A DNA stretch of 64,000 bases, from assembly GCA_964017065.1 (NCBI GenBank), contig OZ024792.1, forward strand, positions 7,963,385-8,027,384. The letters run 5' to 3'. Below the pieces are notes generated by a model, which worked only from the letters and a program-made list of their open reading frames with translations, had not been told where the DNA came from and did not search any database. This document shows, one piece after another, positions 32,853 to 43,395 of this stretch. The stretch is from Haliclona indistincta (lineage: Eukaryota; Porifera; Demospongiae; Haplosclerida; Chalinidae). The position numbers and the translations under genes are program-made. Each line of letters begins with the position of its first letter. Positions within the stretch are counted from its first letter, which is position 1.

Positions 32853-34415
32853 ATCCATCACATAAAATTGAAATCATGATTCAGTGATAGGTTATCATCA
32901 CAGTGACTAACCTCAGTCACACATGGCTCATTATTTTGACCCTGAATGCACCTTGTCAATGGATTTTTATCCAACATCAGTACATGGAGCTGAGAGAGGG
33001 GTGGAGTTGGGGTCACACAGCTGTGAACGGTCCTCTCTACCTGAATCAGTCACAGCTTGACAGTTGACAGCAAATTCTCCTGTCTCCAGTAACTCAAAAA
33101 CAGTGATTTGAACCAGTGAGAGAGATGTGGAGCCCTGATGATAAAGCCCTGCCTCACTTGGTTCAACCTAGTTTACGGCTATTTTGAAAGCTCTACCTCA
33201 CTTGGCTCACCATACAACCACTACTAAAGGTAGTGGAGATGAAAAAGAGAAACACCAGTATATCAACTCATTCACTTCAGATTCTTCCCATAACATACAA
33301 TTGCAATTAATACTAGATATGCTAAGGATATAACCACAACCAGCTCAAAACTGGCTTATAAAAGAATTGATGATTGGTAAAGAGTAAATGTAAACATGAT
33401 CAGGTGTGCCTAGATAGTGTTTATGGAAACACAATCAATAGTTGTACTACATAAAGTAAACAACAGAATGGAGAGAGACATATACAGTATGAACAACACC
33501 TGAGGGAAGATGGGTGGAGCTAGTGAGAGAGCCTGGAGCTAATGACAATGAAAAGATCAGCTAGTGAGTTCAACTGATTAGCACTGGAGAGAGATTATAC
33601 ATTTGTTTGTCCCATAGGGTCAACATAATGTACACTACCTTTATTAAATGATTCACAGTATGATGAGCCTCTACCAAACACTTGTACAGAGCATGCAGAT
33701 GGTAGAGGATAGTGTGAATCCTGTAGTGAAGAGTGTAGGAGCTGACATGTAGTACAACATGGACACATTGAGCTGAATGTACAGGAAGACAGTGTTTACA
33801 TTTACCAGCTTACCCTTCATACACTATCATAATACTGATAGTATAGCAGTTACCATTATTAGGATTTGCTGCCCATAGCCTCCGTCCTCAAGGCCTGAGC
33901 TTCTCGATCAGAAGAAAATAAGCGAAAACTAGAGATTAAGCCTGGGGAAGACCGGACGAGGCTATTCTCATGCATTTTTGCAAGTTTCATTAAGATTGTA
34001 TGTTTACAGTAACTCAAGATAAATTCGGAAAAATAACTTTCAGTTTCAGTAAGCATACTGTATAATAAGAAAAATTGTAATTGCTAGCAGTCCATAATGC
34101 TTATGTATAAATTAAGACTTCGTGGATCTATTTTTCGCGAATGGCACTAGAACTCGCAAAATTAATTTTAAATCCCTCGAAAATTATTATACTGTGATAA
34201 CCATGGCAACATATTTATCTAGTCAGACAAAATTAATGTGTCACCATGTACTAACAGTTACTGTGTGCAGAGACACAGCAGACTAACAAATATGGCGTGA
34301 TTATTCCTCTTTATGATTCAGTTCCTATATCCTTTAACAAACATCTAATATTGTGTTTCTCTGACTTGCTCTTCTGATGCATGATCTGATCTGTTAGTGG
34401 AGAATGAATAATTTG
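32853..34415. repeat. Duplicated intergenic segment, third copy
   Basis: Collinear with parts of 5187-6950. The 33640-33850 part is also repeated at about 53650-53815. At about 34410 the segment jumps straight into exon 3 of the truncated secreted-protein copy, which marks a deletion of about 2.1 kb relative to the other units. No genes recognised. Confidence 0.75.
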
Positions 34416-35264
34416 TAGTACACCAACTAATGAATCAACAATACAAGAGACTTTCAGGTACGTCTTTATACAATGCGCACCATCATCCTTACCTCACTGC
34501 ATGCTTGCTATAGTAATTAAACCAGCTCAGGAAGTTTTATTTTAAATTGAAGATTTGTTTCTCTAACTACAGAGCTACAATCACTTTCACAATGGAAGAA
34601 ATCCTTAAAAATTTAAAATTTGAATTTCCACTCTGCAGAAATGAAGTAGGTTGAATAATGCAATTATGCGGACTCCGATTTCAGATTTTAATTCCCTACA
34701 GACATCTTCGACAGTAATGCTGCAGGCAACCTCTACAATTGGTCCTAGTCCTTCTAGCACATTCTCCATATCACCAACAAGCACCATCACCAATGTCACA
34801 ATTACACCAGCTCCCAGTCAGTGCAGCTGCAACAGTTCTTCCAGTAAGCGTTCAAGCACGCCAGCACACAATAATAATTTTTTGCTCGATGCATTTCAAA
34901 CATATTTAACAGATTTTTTTCTCTAACAGCTCCCTCTTGTGGAAAAGAAATCAAATTCCACAACCGCACTCTAAAACATTATAGTATTGCAACTAACAAG
35001 ACCTACCACTGTCAGAGCAAAAAGGCTCTCAGAAATGTAACCTGCTCTAATACATGCAACAGAAATTGCCCGACTGATTCCAGCTGTGGAATTGACATAG
35101 ACTGCACAGTGGATGCTAAACTGAAAATCAAGAAATTCAACTGTTACGAACTAGATAGCAGAGGGAACATACTCAGTGGTGCAGAGTCAGTTTTGCTACG
35201 ACAGAGAGTGACAATGTACACCGGATGCACATGCAGACGAGAGGACATTATAGCACTTAACTAG
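34416..35264 (+). pseudogene. Secreted cystine-knot-like precursor, copy C, 5'-truncated
   Basis: Retains part of exon 3 (34416-34457) and exons 4-6 (34573-34645, 34702-34843, 34930-35264), with lengths and splice sites identical to the intact genes and no frame break. The signal peptide, exons 1-2 and the furin-type site are gone through the deletion at about 34410, so a secreted product cannot be made from this locus alone. Confidence 0.85.
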
Positions 35265-35564
35265 TAATAACCAATCAATTATGGCACATTTCTCTGTCTA
35301 TAAATATTTCTCTTTCTCGTTACCACTTATTTCTATTTCTTTTATAAAGTCTCCTGTTCTTCCTTCACTCTTCCTGTTTGTGGCGGATAAATCGATTTTA
35401 GTCCTGTATTATAATTGTTTGATAATTCTCTCAGACTTTTTGTTGTGTGCATGGACACTATTGATTTCATTTTGTTTTTGGGGAGTGCATGATTATTTTT
35501 AGTTAGACATAGTTAGTGGTCATGGTCAGATATGCACATGCGAGCGCAACTGCATTATTATCTA

Positions 35565-35707
35565 GGGCGTGGCTTGTTAGTGCGCATTATTCAGCATTAT
35601 TAATGTGTTTGCTCTCGTGTTTATAGCTAAGTCACTTCTTGAAGTTCACTAGAGGTAAGCTATCGATTGTTCTAATAATGATAATTATCTGAGACCATTT
35701 TGTAGCT
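35565..35707 (+). promoter_or_regulatory. TRIM copy 4 leader, GC/KLF-like box and 5'-UTR intron
   Basis: GGGCGTGGC at 35565-35573, a leader exon ending CACTAGAG, a 51-bp intron at 35655-35705, and ATG at 35708. Confidence 0.6.
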
Positions 35708-37888
35708 ATGGCTACTCCCTCAGTACAGCAGCAGGACCTTCACTGTGGTGTATGCTCCAATGTCTTCACTAACCCGCTCATGATGCCTTGCCTTCACTCC
35801 TTCTGTAAGAAGTGTCTTGAACAGCAACTAGAAGAACAGGGCAGCTCTGCTGGCTCCATAAAATGCCCTACCTGTGACACTGTCTCTACATTGCCTAGTG
35901 GAGGTGTAGCTAGTCTCCCCAGCAACCACTGGTTAGCCCATCAAGCAGAGGTGTCCACTTACCAACAGAAGATAGAGGATGGTGGAAACATACCATGTGA
36001 CCGCTGTGTGAAGAAGACAAGTGGAGCAGCAGTCTCCTTCTGCTGTGAGTGCTGCCTCTTCCTATGCAGTTCATGTCAAGAAGACCATCAATGGTGGAGA
36101 GAGACTATCAGCCATGAACTAGTGAGTGTTGGAGAGAAGAAGAAAGACATAAACACAAACGTGAAAGTACCTCGCAAACCATTCATGTGCACCAAACACA
36201 CGAAGGAAGAGCTCAAGTTCTACTGTGATACTTGCCAATGTCTGATTTGTCGAGACTGCATAGTGATGGAGCACAGCGACCACAAGCGAGTCTACCCAGA
36301 AGATGTCGCAGCAAAGGAGAAAGAGTCAATAATGGAGACCCTCCAGGAAGCAGAGGATGCCATTACAAAGCTGGAAGCTGCCATTACCAGTCGAGATGAC
36401 ATGAAGAAACTGATAGAAATTGAAAGAGACGAAGTGAATGAGAAGATTGCGCAAGAGTTCAAAATGATATATGCCTCTCTTCAAGAGAGAGAGGAAGCAT
36501 TGCAAAGCAAGTGTGAGGAGTTTGCTAACCAGAAGCTCACAGTATTGTCGATGGAGATTGAAGAAGTTGAGAATCTCAGGAGGAGTCTTATCTTTTCAAC
36601 ACAGACTGCATCTGGAGTACGAACATACTCACCAGCCGAGCTACTAGGCACCAAGAAACCAATCCAGGAGCACCTTCAGAATAGGCTGGCATCGTTTGCT
36701 CGACTGGATCTTGATCCCGGTGAGATTGATAACATTTCTGTTGTTGTTGACAAAACTGCGATAAGTAAGGCCATAGCAGAATTTGGTAATGTATTAGTGG
36801 CTTGTGATCCTGAGCAGTGTACAGTGGAGGAAGGATTGGTCATCCCTGTGGCTACTGTGGGGAAGAAGAGAGAGGTCAAGGTGGCTCTTAGAGATAGCAA
36901 TGGAGAGCTAGCATGTGGCAAGGTACCCATTAGTGCTAGGGTAGAGGCAGAGGAGAATGGGTCTATGGTACCAGTTGATATCAGGTATGAAGATGATGGC
37001 CACGCATTGCTCAGTTTCCAGACTATGGCAGCTGGTGAACACAGACTCATTGTCAAGGTGAAGAATAAGCAGCTAGCTGGCAGCCCCTACAAGATATGGT
37101 CACGACAGAATGCCACTCACGAGAGCGTTTCATCTGTAGGTAAACAATCTTTCAATGTTGGTGGCTCTGTTTTTGGTGTAGCTGTTCATGACAATGGAGA
37201 TGTGTTTGCTAGTAACTATAGCAATGGCTGTATACAAGTGTTCAATAGTGATGGATCACAGAAGCTACAGTTTGGTACACCAGGCAGTGGAGAGGGTCAG
37301 CTAAGTAATCCATTTGGTCTTGTCATTCTTGATGAAGTGTTGTATGTTGTTGACAGTGGTAACCATCGTGTGCAGAAGTTCACTCTCACAGGTGAATATC
37401 TTGGTCAGTTTGGTACCAATGGTTCCAATGAGGGTCAGTTTAATAGTCCCTTTGGTATCTGTACTGATGGTAGGGGGCGTGTCCTAGTGGCTGATTATAA
37501 CAACCGTAGGGTACAGGTTTTCACTGGTGATGGTACCTTTGTCTCATCATTCTCTTGTGGAACATCTCCATATGATGTGGCAGTAGATAACACTGGCAAT
37601 GTTCATGCAACATTCATCTCATCCAACTATGTTGCAATATTCTCTTCTGATGGTAAACAACTCACTACCTATGGATCAGGCTACCTTAAATCACCCACTG
37701 GTATAACTGTTGACGAAGATGGTTATCGCTATGTTAGCTTTGGTAGCAATTACATATGCATCTTCAATCCAGAAGGAACATATATAAAAGGCTGCGGTTG
37801 TTCTTCTAATCCACAATGCATGACCCTTGATAACCATGGCAATGTATATCTTGCTAGTTACAACGACAATAATGTCACCAAGTACTAA
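35708..37888 (+). CDS. TRIM-NHL E3 ubiquitin ligase-like protein, copy 4
   Basis: An intact 726-residue frame with complete RING, B-box 1, B-box 2, coiled coil, filamin-type repeat and NHL propeller. The RING differs by a single conservative change (CGVCSNVF). The propeller carries many copy-specific substitutions: SGEGQLSNPFGLVILDE, FNSPFGI, and a last blade reading SFGSNYICIFNPEG then KGCGCSSNP. Its leader and 5'-UTR intron match copies 2 and 3. Function as for the family; which copies are expressed cannot be told from sequence. Confidence 0.93.
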   Translation: MATPSVQQQDLHCGVCSNVFTNPLMMPCLHSFCKKCLEQQLEEQGSSAGSIKCPTCDTVSTLPSGGVASLPSNHWLAHQAEVSTYQQKIEDGGNIPCDRCVKKTSGAAVSFCCECCLFLCSSCQEDHQWWRETISHELVSVGEKKKDINTNVKVPRKPFMCTKHTKEELKFYCDTCQCLICRDCIVMEHSDHKRVYPEDVAAKEKESIMETLQEAEDAITKLEAAITSRDDMKKLIEIERDEVNEKIAQEFKMIYASLQEREEALQSKCEEFANQKLTVLSMEIEEVENLRRSLIFSTQTASGVRTYSPAELLGTKKPIQEHLQNRLASFARLDLDPGEIDNISVVVDKTAISKAIAEFGNVLVACDPEQCTVEEGLVIPVATVGKKREVKVALRDSNGELACGKVPISARVEAEENGSMVPVDIRYEDDGHALLSFQTMAAGEHRLIVKVKNKQLAGSPYKIWSRQNATHESVSSVGKQSFNVGGSVFGVAVHDNGDVFASNYSNGCIQVFNSDGSQKLQFGTPGSGEGQLSNPFGLVILDEVLYVVDSGNHRVQKFTLTGEYLGQFGTNGSNEGQFNSPFGICTDGRGRVLVADYNNRRVQVFTGDGTFVSSFSCGTSPYDVAVDNTGNVHATFISSNYVAIFSSDGKQLTTYGSGYLKSPTGITVDEDGYRYVSFGSNYICIFNPEGTYIKGCGCSSNPQCMTLDNHGNVYLASYNDNNVTKY

Positions 37889-38093
37889 CATGTGCTGTGC
37901 AGAGACACCACAGACTAGTATATAGGTGACATCATTTGATCAGTAATGACATTCATTATAGTGTGCATAATCACTTTATAATAATTATAATTGAACTTGT
38001 TTATACACAACTGTTATGATATAGTTCCTAGTTTTGATCCCTATAACGAGTAAACAAACAACAATTATTAATATTTTGTGTTTTATCACTTGC

Positions 38094-38294
38094 TTGTAAT
38101 TTTTTCACTTCTGATTTCAATGTCTTGTTTTTTTATCTTTCTTGTTCAAGTAATGCGTTCAAACTCTCAATCTAATAAAATCAGTGATGATAGAACACAG
38201 TCAATAAGTAATGATTCACATACCTCTGATGATAGTTCATCCTTCATTGCTGTCATATCCTCTATTTGTTGAACTAGCTCTGTCTTACTAGCAA

Positions 38295-38339
<45 letters not shown>

Positions 38340-38363
38340 CACACACACAGCACACATACACAC

Positions 38364-38408
<45 letters not shown>

Positions 38409-38698
38409 ACACAGCACACACGCACACGCACACACACACACACACACACAGCACACATAAGTATGCATGGTTATCGAAGGAATGCTACTAGCAGTTTTCT
38501 CACTTTCTTCGTTACTAATAATCTTTGATTACACTTTTCCATTCATTCAACTCACCCTAAAATAGACAAAAAACGTCTGATACAAACAACCTTGTTAGTC
38601 ACAAACCTGTCGTTTCTGTTATTTTCTTGATGACAATATTTCTCTTCTCTAAGTCGTCTTGTAGCTGTGCTACTCGTGCTGACTCACTTGCTCTCTCA
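38094..38698 (-). CDS. Coiled-coil protein, three consecutive exons, partial (copy 4)
   Basis: The best preserved of four copies. In transcription order, exon i (38607-38698) encodes SARVAQLQDDLEKRN then IVIKKITETT, exon ii (38224-38294) SKTELVQQIEDMTAMKDELS, and exon iii (38094-38171) ESLNALLEQERSKNKTLKSE. The exons join in frame (phase 1, then 0). Exon iii ends at a GC donor (GCAAGT) where the other copies have GT. The intron between i and ii contains a 160-bp CA/TG microsatellite abutting the acceptor. The sequence is a strong coiled coil; upstream exons and the start were not found, so this may be a fragment. Family unknown. Confidence 0.45.
38295..38457. repeat. Compound CA microsatellite
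   Basis: About 160 bp of CA with CACAG and CATA interruptions, inside the coiled-coil intron and next to its acceptor. An apparent minus-strand Cys/Val frame running through it is an artefact. Confidence 0.95.
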
Positions 38699-38840
38699 CT
38701 AACAATCTATCACACAAATCATGATTCAGTGATAGGTTATCAGTGCAGTGACTAACCTTAGTCACACATGGCTCAATACGTTGACCCTGAATGCACCTTG
38801 TCAAGGAACCTATGGCTCTGGTTCAGCTGTAGCCTACTTT

Positions 38841-38906
38841 AGCACAGCTACAAGACAGCTTAGAGAAGATAAATATTGTCATCAAGAAAATAACAGAAAA
38901 CGGCAG
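38841..38906 (+). pseudogene. Inverted fragment of coiled-coil exon i
   Basis: This plus-strand stretch matches coiled-coil exon i (38607-38698 on the minus strand), including its GTTTGT donor region, so the two form an imperfect inverted repeat. The following 38907-38998 part likewise mirrors about 38510-38600. Confidence 0.65.
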
Positions 38907-39027
38907 GTTTGTGACTAACAAGGTTGTTTGTATCAGACATTTCTTGTCTATTTCAGGATGAGTTGAATGAATGGAAAAGTGGAATCAAAGATTATTAGTA
39001 AGTGTCCGGTACTACCACAGTGTCTAC

Positions 39028-39149
39028 CTCATGTAGCTGTCAACAGTGCTCAAGAGTCTGTCCAGATCGTTAGGTTTCTTGGAGTACAGCTCTCTCGCTA
39101 CCCAGGGCAATACTGACAGCACAATGAGAGTGTACCAGTCGGAACGAAC
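39028..39149 (-). pseudogene. NCBP1: NCBP1 (CBP80)-like exon fragment
   Basis: A 122-bp exon with an AG acceptor (TATTGCAG) and GT donor (GTAGAC) encodes VRSDWYTLIVLSVLPWVARE then LYSKKPNDLDRLLSTVDSYM. It recalls the DWYVYAFLSSLPWVGKELYE region of nuclear cap-binding protein subunit 1. No neighbouring exons of that gene were identified. Shorter, more decayed copies of the same stretch lie near 44780, 47775 and 54175. It is therefore taken as a duplicated exon fragment, not a gene. The assignment is from remembered family sequence. Confidence 0.55.
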
Positions 39150-39536
39150 CTGCAATACAAGAGCAGAAATAACACAGCTATCACTCAGACTGCACAAGAT
39201 GATTAGTTTACCAATACCACAACTATTGTCAGCTGAGCAGATGAATATCATTAATCAAACTCAGACAGCACTCGAACCTACAATAGTACAAGAGAATACA
39301 GCGTAGAAAAACAGATTGGTCTTGGACTTTCTAAAAAGTGATCTTTTCACATTACACTGCCTTCTACAATGTATCTGTGACTGTGTTGAGTACATTGTAT
39401 GTAGTCCTATACATTTGCTAATACTAGTGTCTTATGTACACACACCAAAATAATTAGCAGGAAACCCAGCAGTACAGATGCTAATTACCCTGGGCACGTA
39501 GGCGCCGGAGGGTTAAGCGTTTGTACTTGTCCATGT

Positions 39537-39635
39537 CCGTATGTATGTATGTATGTATGTATGTATGTATGTATGTATGTATGTATGTATGTATGTATGT
39601 ATGTATGTATGTATGTATATGTATGTATGTATATA
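39537..39635. repeat. GTAT tetranucleotide microsatellite
   Basis: More than 20 GTAT units. Open frames through it (Met-Tyr-Val-Cys or Tyr-Ile-His-Thr repeats) are artefacts of the period. Confidence 0.97.
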
Positions 39636-40031
39636 TGTGTGTGTACAAAAAACAGGGCCGTTTGGTGTTTGTCGATTGGGACTTACCATACAATACTTCT
39701 CTAATTGGGACTTACCATACAATACTTCTCTACGGCTGTGTAGAGAGATTCTTACTCCTCTAAAGTGGTCTACAAAGTCGGCAGACTCTTCTGCGGCGTG
39801 CTATGGCCATAGTATCTAATAATACAGCGCTAATAATTATTATGAACATTATACGGTAACTCACTAGAGGTGTGTCGCCCAACCTTCCCGCATGAGCGTT
39901 GAAACTTATGTCAAAGAGACAAAGAATGCCTTCATGGAAGGCTGTAGAGGCTATGGAAGCAGAGGAATTTTTGCGGTGATTATTGCTTCTCGTATGTCAG
40001 TACTTAGTTTTTGCTCAGAGAAACAAAACGG

Positions 40032-40402
40032 ATGGCTCGTAAAAGGAAAAACACCTGTGCTGTTGCTGTTGATCGACAGTTGGAAATGTCAGCACGCCAA
40101 ACAGATCGCCTTGCCTCTGAGACACCAGAGCAGCGGCAGATTCGGTTGCAAAGTATGTCAGCAAGCAATGCAGTTCGCCTTGCCTCTGAGACACCACGGA
40201 GCAGCGGCAGATTCGGTTGCAAAGTATGTCAGCAAGCAATGCAGTTCGCCTTGCCTCTGAGACACCAGAGCAGCGGCAGATTCGGTTGCAAAGCATGTCA
40301 GCACGCAATGCAGTTCGTGTTGCCTTGATTCAGAGAAAATTTTTATTCTCCGCCACAAAAGGAGCTCAGAACTTCATGAACACTATAATTAAAGTAAAGT
40401 AA
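40032..40402 (+). pseudogene. Arg-rich LASETPEQRQ-repeat protein fragment, frameshifted
   Basis: After MARKRKNTCAVAVDRQ, a unit of about 23 residues containing LASETPEQRQIRLQ and SASNAVR repeats about three times (DNA period about 66-69 bp). A 2-bp insertion near 40198 breaks the frame; the next frame continues to a stop at about 40400. This kind of Arg/Glu ETPEQR repeat is, from memory, common at the N-termini of large repetitive or helicase-type mobile-element proteins. No helicase domain is present here. Confidence 0.5.
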
Positions 40403-41108
40403 AAAAGTTTTAATAAAAAAAACTAAAAAGTGAAGGGATGACGCTTGCAAAAGTAAAGGAACAAGATGGGATGATGCTTGCAAAAGTAAAGGAACAAGAT
40501 GGAAAAAAGTAAAGGAACAAGAGGGATGATGCTTGCAAAAGTAAAGGAACAAGATGGGATGATGCTTGCAAAAGTGAAGTATGAAAAGTCCCAAGTATCC
40601 CTACATCAGCGGCTTGCTGCGATGGCGTGCAACTGACAAATGCGGAATCCTCTTCCTATACCTTTTACAACCGTCAATTACTTAATCGGACTGCGTCCTC
40701 CAAACCACAGATACCTCTAGTTGTTTACAACCGTCAGTTATTTCATCGGACTGCGTCCTCCAAACACAGATACCTCTAGTTGTTTACAACCATCAGTTAC
40801 TTCATCGGACTGCGTCCTCCTAACACAGATACCTCTAGTTGTTTACAACCGTCAGTTACTTCATCGGACTGCGTCCTCCTTCAAGCCGCTGATGTAGGGA
40901 TACTTGGGACTTTTCATACTTCACTTTTGCAAGCATCATCCCATCTTGTTCCTTTACTTTTGCAAGCATCATCCCTCTTGTTCCTTTACTTTTTTCCATC
41001 TTGTTCCTTTACTTTTGCAAGCATCATCCCATCTTGTTCCTTTACTTTTGCAAGCGTCATCCCTTCACTTTTTAGTTTTTTTTATTAAAACTTTTTTACT
41101 TTACTTGT
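40384..41108. repeat. Large inverted repeat, about 230-bp arms
   Basis: The left arm (about 40384-40614) is the reverse complement of the right arm (about 40880-41108). Each contains the 33-bp GCAAGCATCATCCC array and the border TGTAGGGAT. The 265-bp spacer is the 62-bp tandem array also seen at 1-230. Confidence 0.85.
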
Positions 41109-42217
41109 TCCTGTTACTTTTTTGATCACTATCAGTTTGAATTTATTAGCTGTATTCTATGCTAGCTTTTATCACTAACAACTCAGCTCAGCTATGATGC
41201 ATATGATCATGGCTGGAAGCCTAGTCCGAACAGTGAGCTAGTACCATGCTGGCTTCGGCATGTTGATGTCGATATCACGATCACAGAGGCTTCTAGCTTT
41301 TTACAATGACCAATGTCCAGTTGTCAACAGCAGAGGGGTCCTATATGGGTACAGCTTACGCCGTGTAGTGTTTTAGTAGCCTGGCTAGCTAGCTAGTGAG
41401 ATCGGGTAGCATCACCGTCGTCCGGTTCGCGCCTGCCGTGGGTCATGATGTCAGCATAGACAGATCAGTGTTACCCAGGGCATAGTATACTGCTTGTTCA
41501 TACCTCTAGGCTCTAGCTTGGGCGCTGAAGCGCGCCCAGAGAAAGCGAGAACCGAGCTCAGTTTCAAAACTGATGTGGGCGGAGTCAATGATCAGCGGCG
41601 ACAAGAGGGTTAATTATTGGAGTTGCTGTAACAGTCCAAAACGGTCCAAAAACGATGTTTTTCAAGGATTACTCGCTTCTGGTAGTGTTTTATGCCTATC
41701 TAAGAAGTAAGTGCACTACCCCAGATATATACACGTGCGATGGTGCAGGTTTGGTACTCATTCGTTAACTCAGGACAGCGATAGGCTTACCGAAAGAAGA
41801 AAGAAAGAAAGAAAGAAAGAAAGAAGAAAGAAGAAAGAAGATGAACAATTCGCGTGGGCGGCGATTTCGGTTTACCACTTTAGAAACGTCTGCCAGCTTC
41901 ACCAAAGGTATTTTCATGCTCAGAACAATCGTCTGATCAATCCTAGGTGTCTGGACTCTCGATAAACGCTAAAACAGCGAAGATCTGGCAACGGCTCTCT
42001 GAGAGTCGCCATCTTGATTTTCGTCGTCAAGCAAGCAGTCCCGGTGACTTTCATAGACTTCCTACAAGCGCTCGAACTTCAGATTCCCTCAGAGATAGTT
42101 AAAATGCAGTAGAAATGTATAACAGTAGAGATATGTGCGAAAACTCATTTTCACACATGAGTAGCCGCCATCTTAGTTCGAGGTCATCCCTACATATCAT
42201 TGCCGATCGGCAATGAT
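40885..42217. mobile_element. TIR-like element, copy 2
   Basis: Collinear with 231-1745: border TGTAGGGAT at the left, ATCCCTACA near 42187, a GAAA microsatellite at about 41795-41840 in place of the GAA run, and a 33-bp array. A perfect 22-bp palindrome (42196-42217, ATCATTGCC GATC GGCAATGAT) follows the right border. No transposase. Confidence 0.6.
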
Positions 42218-42758
42218 TATGTCTACAGTAGTGAAAATATTCTTTTTTGTTCTAATGGGCGATCACAGTACACAATACAACTAGCATTCACAACAATTTC
42301 TGCACATTTGCATAGCGCACAGGGTATGTGTTCCATTGAACTCTTGTTTTGTAAGCAAGGACTACCTTGTTTACAAGGAGTGTCCCTAAACAGTGGACTG
42401 GACTGGAATGGAATGACCGTACACGAGCTCGCAAATAACTCAACTTGAATCTGAGAGAGAAAGTGATGGAGTGATGTAGTGATGGAGGAGGAGAAAGGTG
42501 CTTACATGTGCAGGGCAAGCAAGCAATGGCTGACAGTCTTCTCACCAACATGAAAGACACACTGAGTGAGGATGGACACTCTTGTCTGCATGCTGCGAAG
42601 GTTACAGGTAAAATGTTACACAAGTCTAATTTATTTCCTCTCACAAGTCTCACAAGCCTAAACCCTTCAGTGATGTTCATTTTGTCATAGCACAGTATCT
42701 ATCAGCTCCTCAACATAATGAGTACACAACACAACATTACTCTAACTGTTATGAACTC

Positions 42759-42793
<35 letters not shown>

Positions 42794-43395
42794 CCTCCCT
42801 CTCTCTCTCTCTCTCTGTAGCACCATCTTCCACCCATCGTCACTCACTGGTGAGCTATTCATAGTACATTGTAACTGAATGTATGATCAGAATCACTGCT
42901 TTCACAATACAACTTTATACATGTAATAATGTAGCGTCTGTGTGTACATTATGGGCAGTATAGCTAAATCAACAGGAAGACATTGAGTTACATAATAATT
43001 TATATACTGAATGCATTTTGTACTTGACTGCAGTCACACAAAAAATGAGGACACCACCTGGACACCACACTGCTTTTGATCCCAAATTAACATTTTTATA
43101 TTAACAACACCTGAAATCAGGTCACTATCTGTGGGCCCCAATGGTGTCTGGATTAGAGGTTCCACTGTAGATACAGATCCACTGTATCAGCTCTCCTACT
43201 CTATAGACTGTTCATTCTGGAGAAATAATTATTCTGGTTAATCTGGTCACTCTTGGGCCAGTAAAATAGGCCTAATTAGGCAGGTGGCTGCATTATAGAG
43301 GGTGAAACTCATTTCAAATTATCAGTTGGGACTCTAGCAAGTATAGCCGTATTAGAGAAGTGACTGTATTACACAGTGGACCCGCATTAGCAAAG
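42218..43395. other. Exon fragment and repeats
   Basis: A small exon-like frame, 42526-42607 (MADSLLTNMKDTLSEDGHSC, ending at a GTAAAA donor), is echoed in degraded form near 7119, 26500 and 48797. A CT microsatellite lies at about 42764-42818 before a TGTAG acceptor. The 43110-43390 part is repeated at about 50240-50515. The exon may once have belonged to the kinase gene whose remnant follows. Confidence 0.45.

Noticed and set aside
38167..38454. Cys/Val repeat protein on the minus strand
   Set aside because: It runs through a CA microsatellite; only the part from 38224 to 38294 is exon-like.
39481..39819. Tyr/Ile/His/Thr and Met/Tyr/Val/Cys repeat proteins
   Set aside because: They translate a GTAT microsatellite.
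42288..42680. 130-residue minus frame
   Set aside because: It overlaps the plus-strand MADSLL exon with conserved splice donor and has no recognisable domain.
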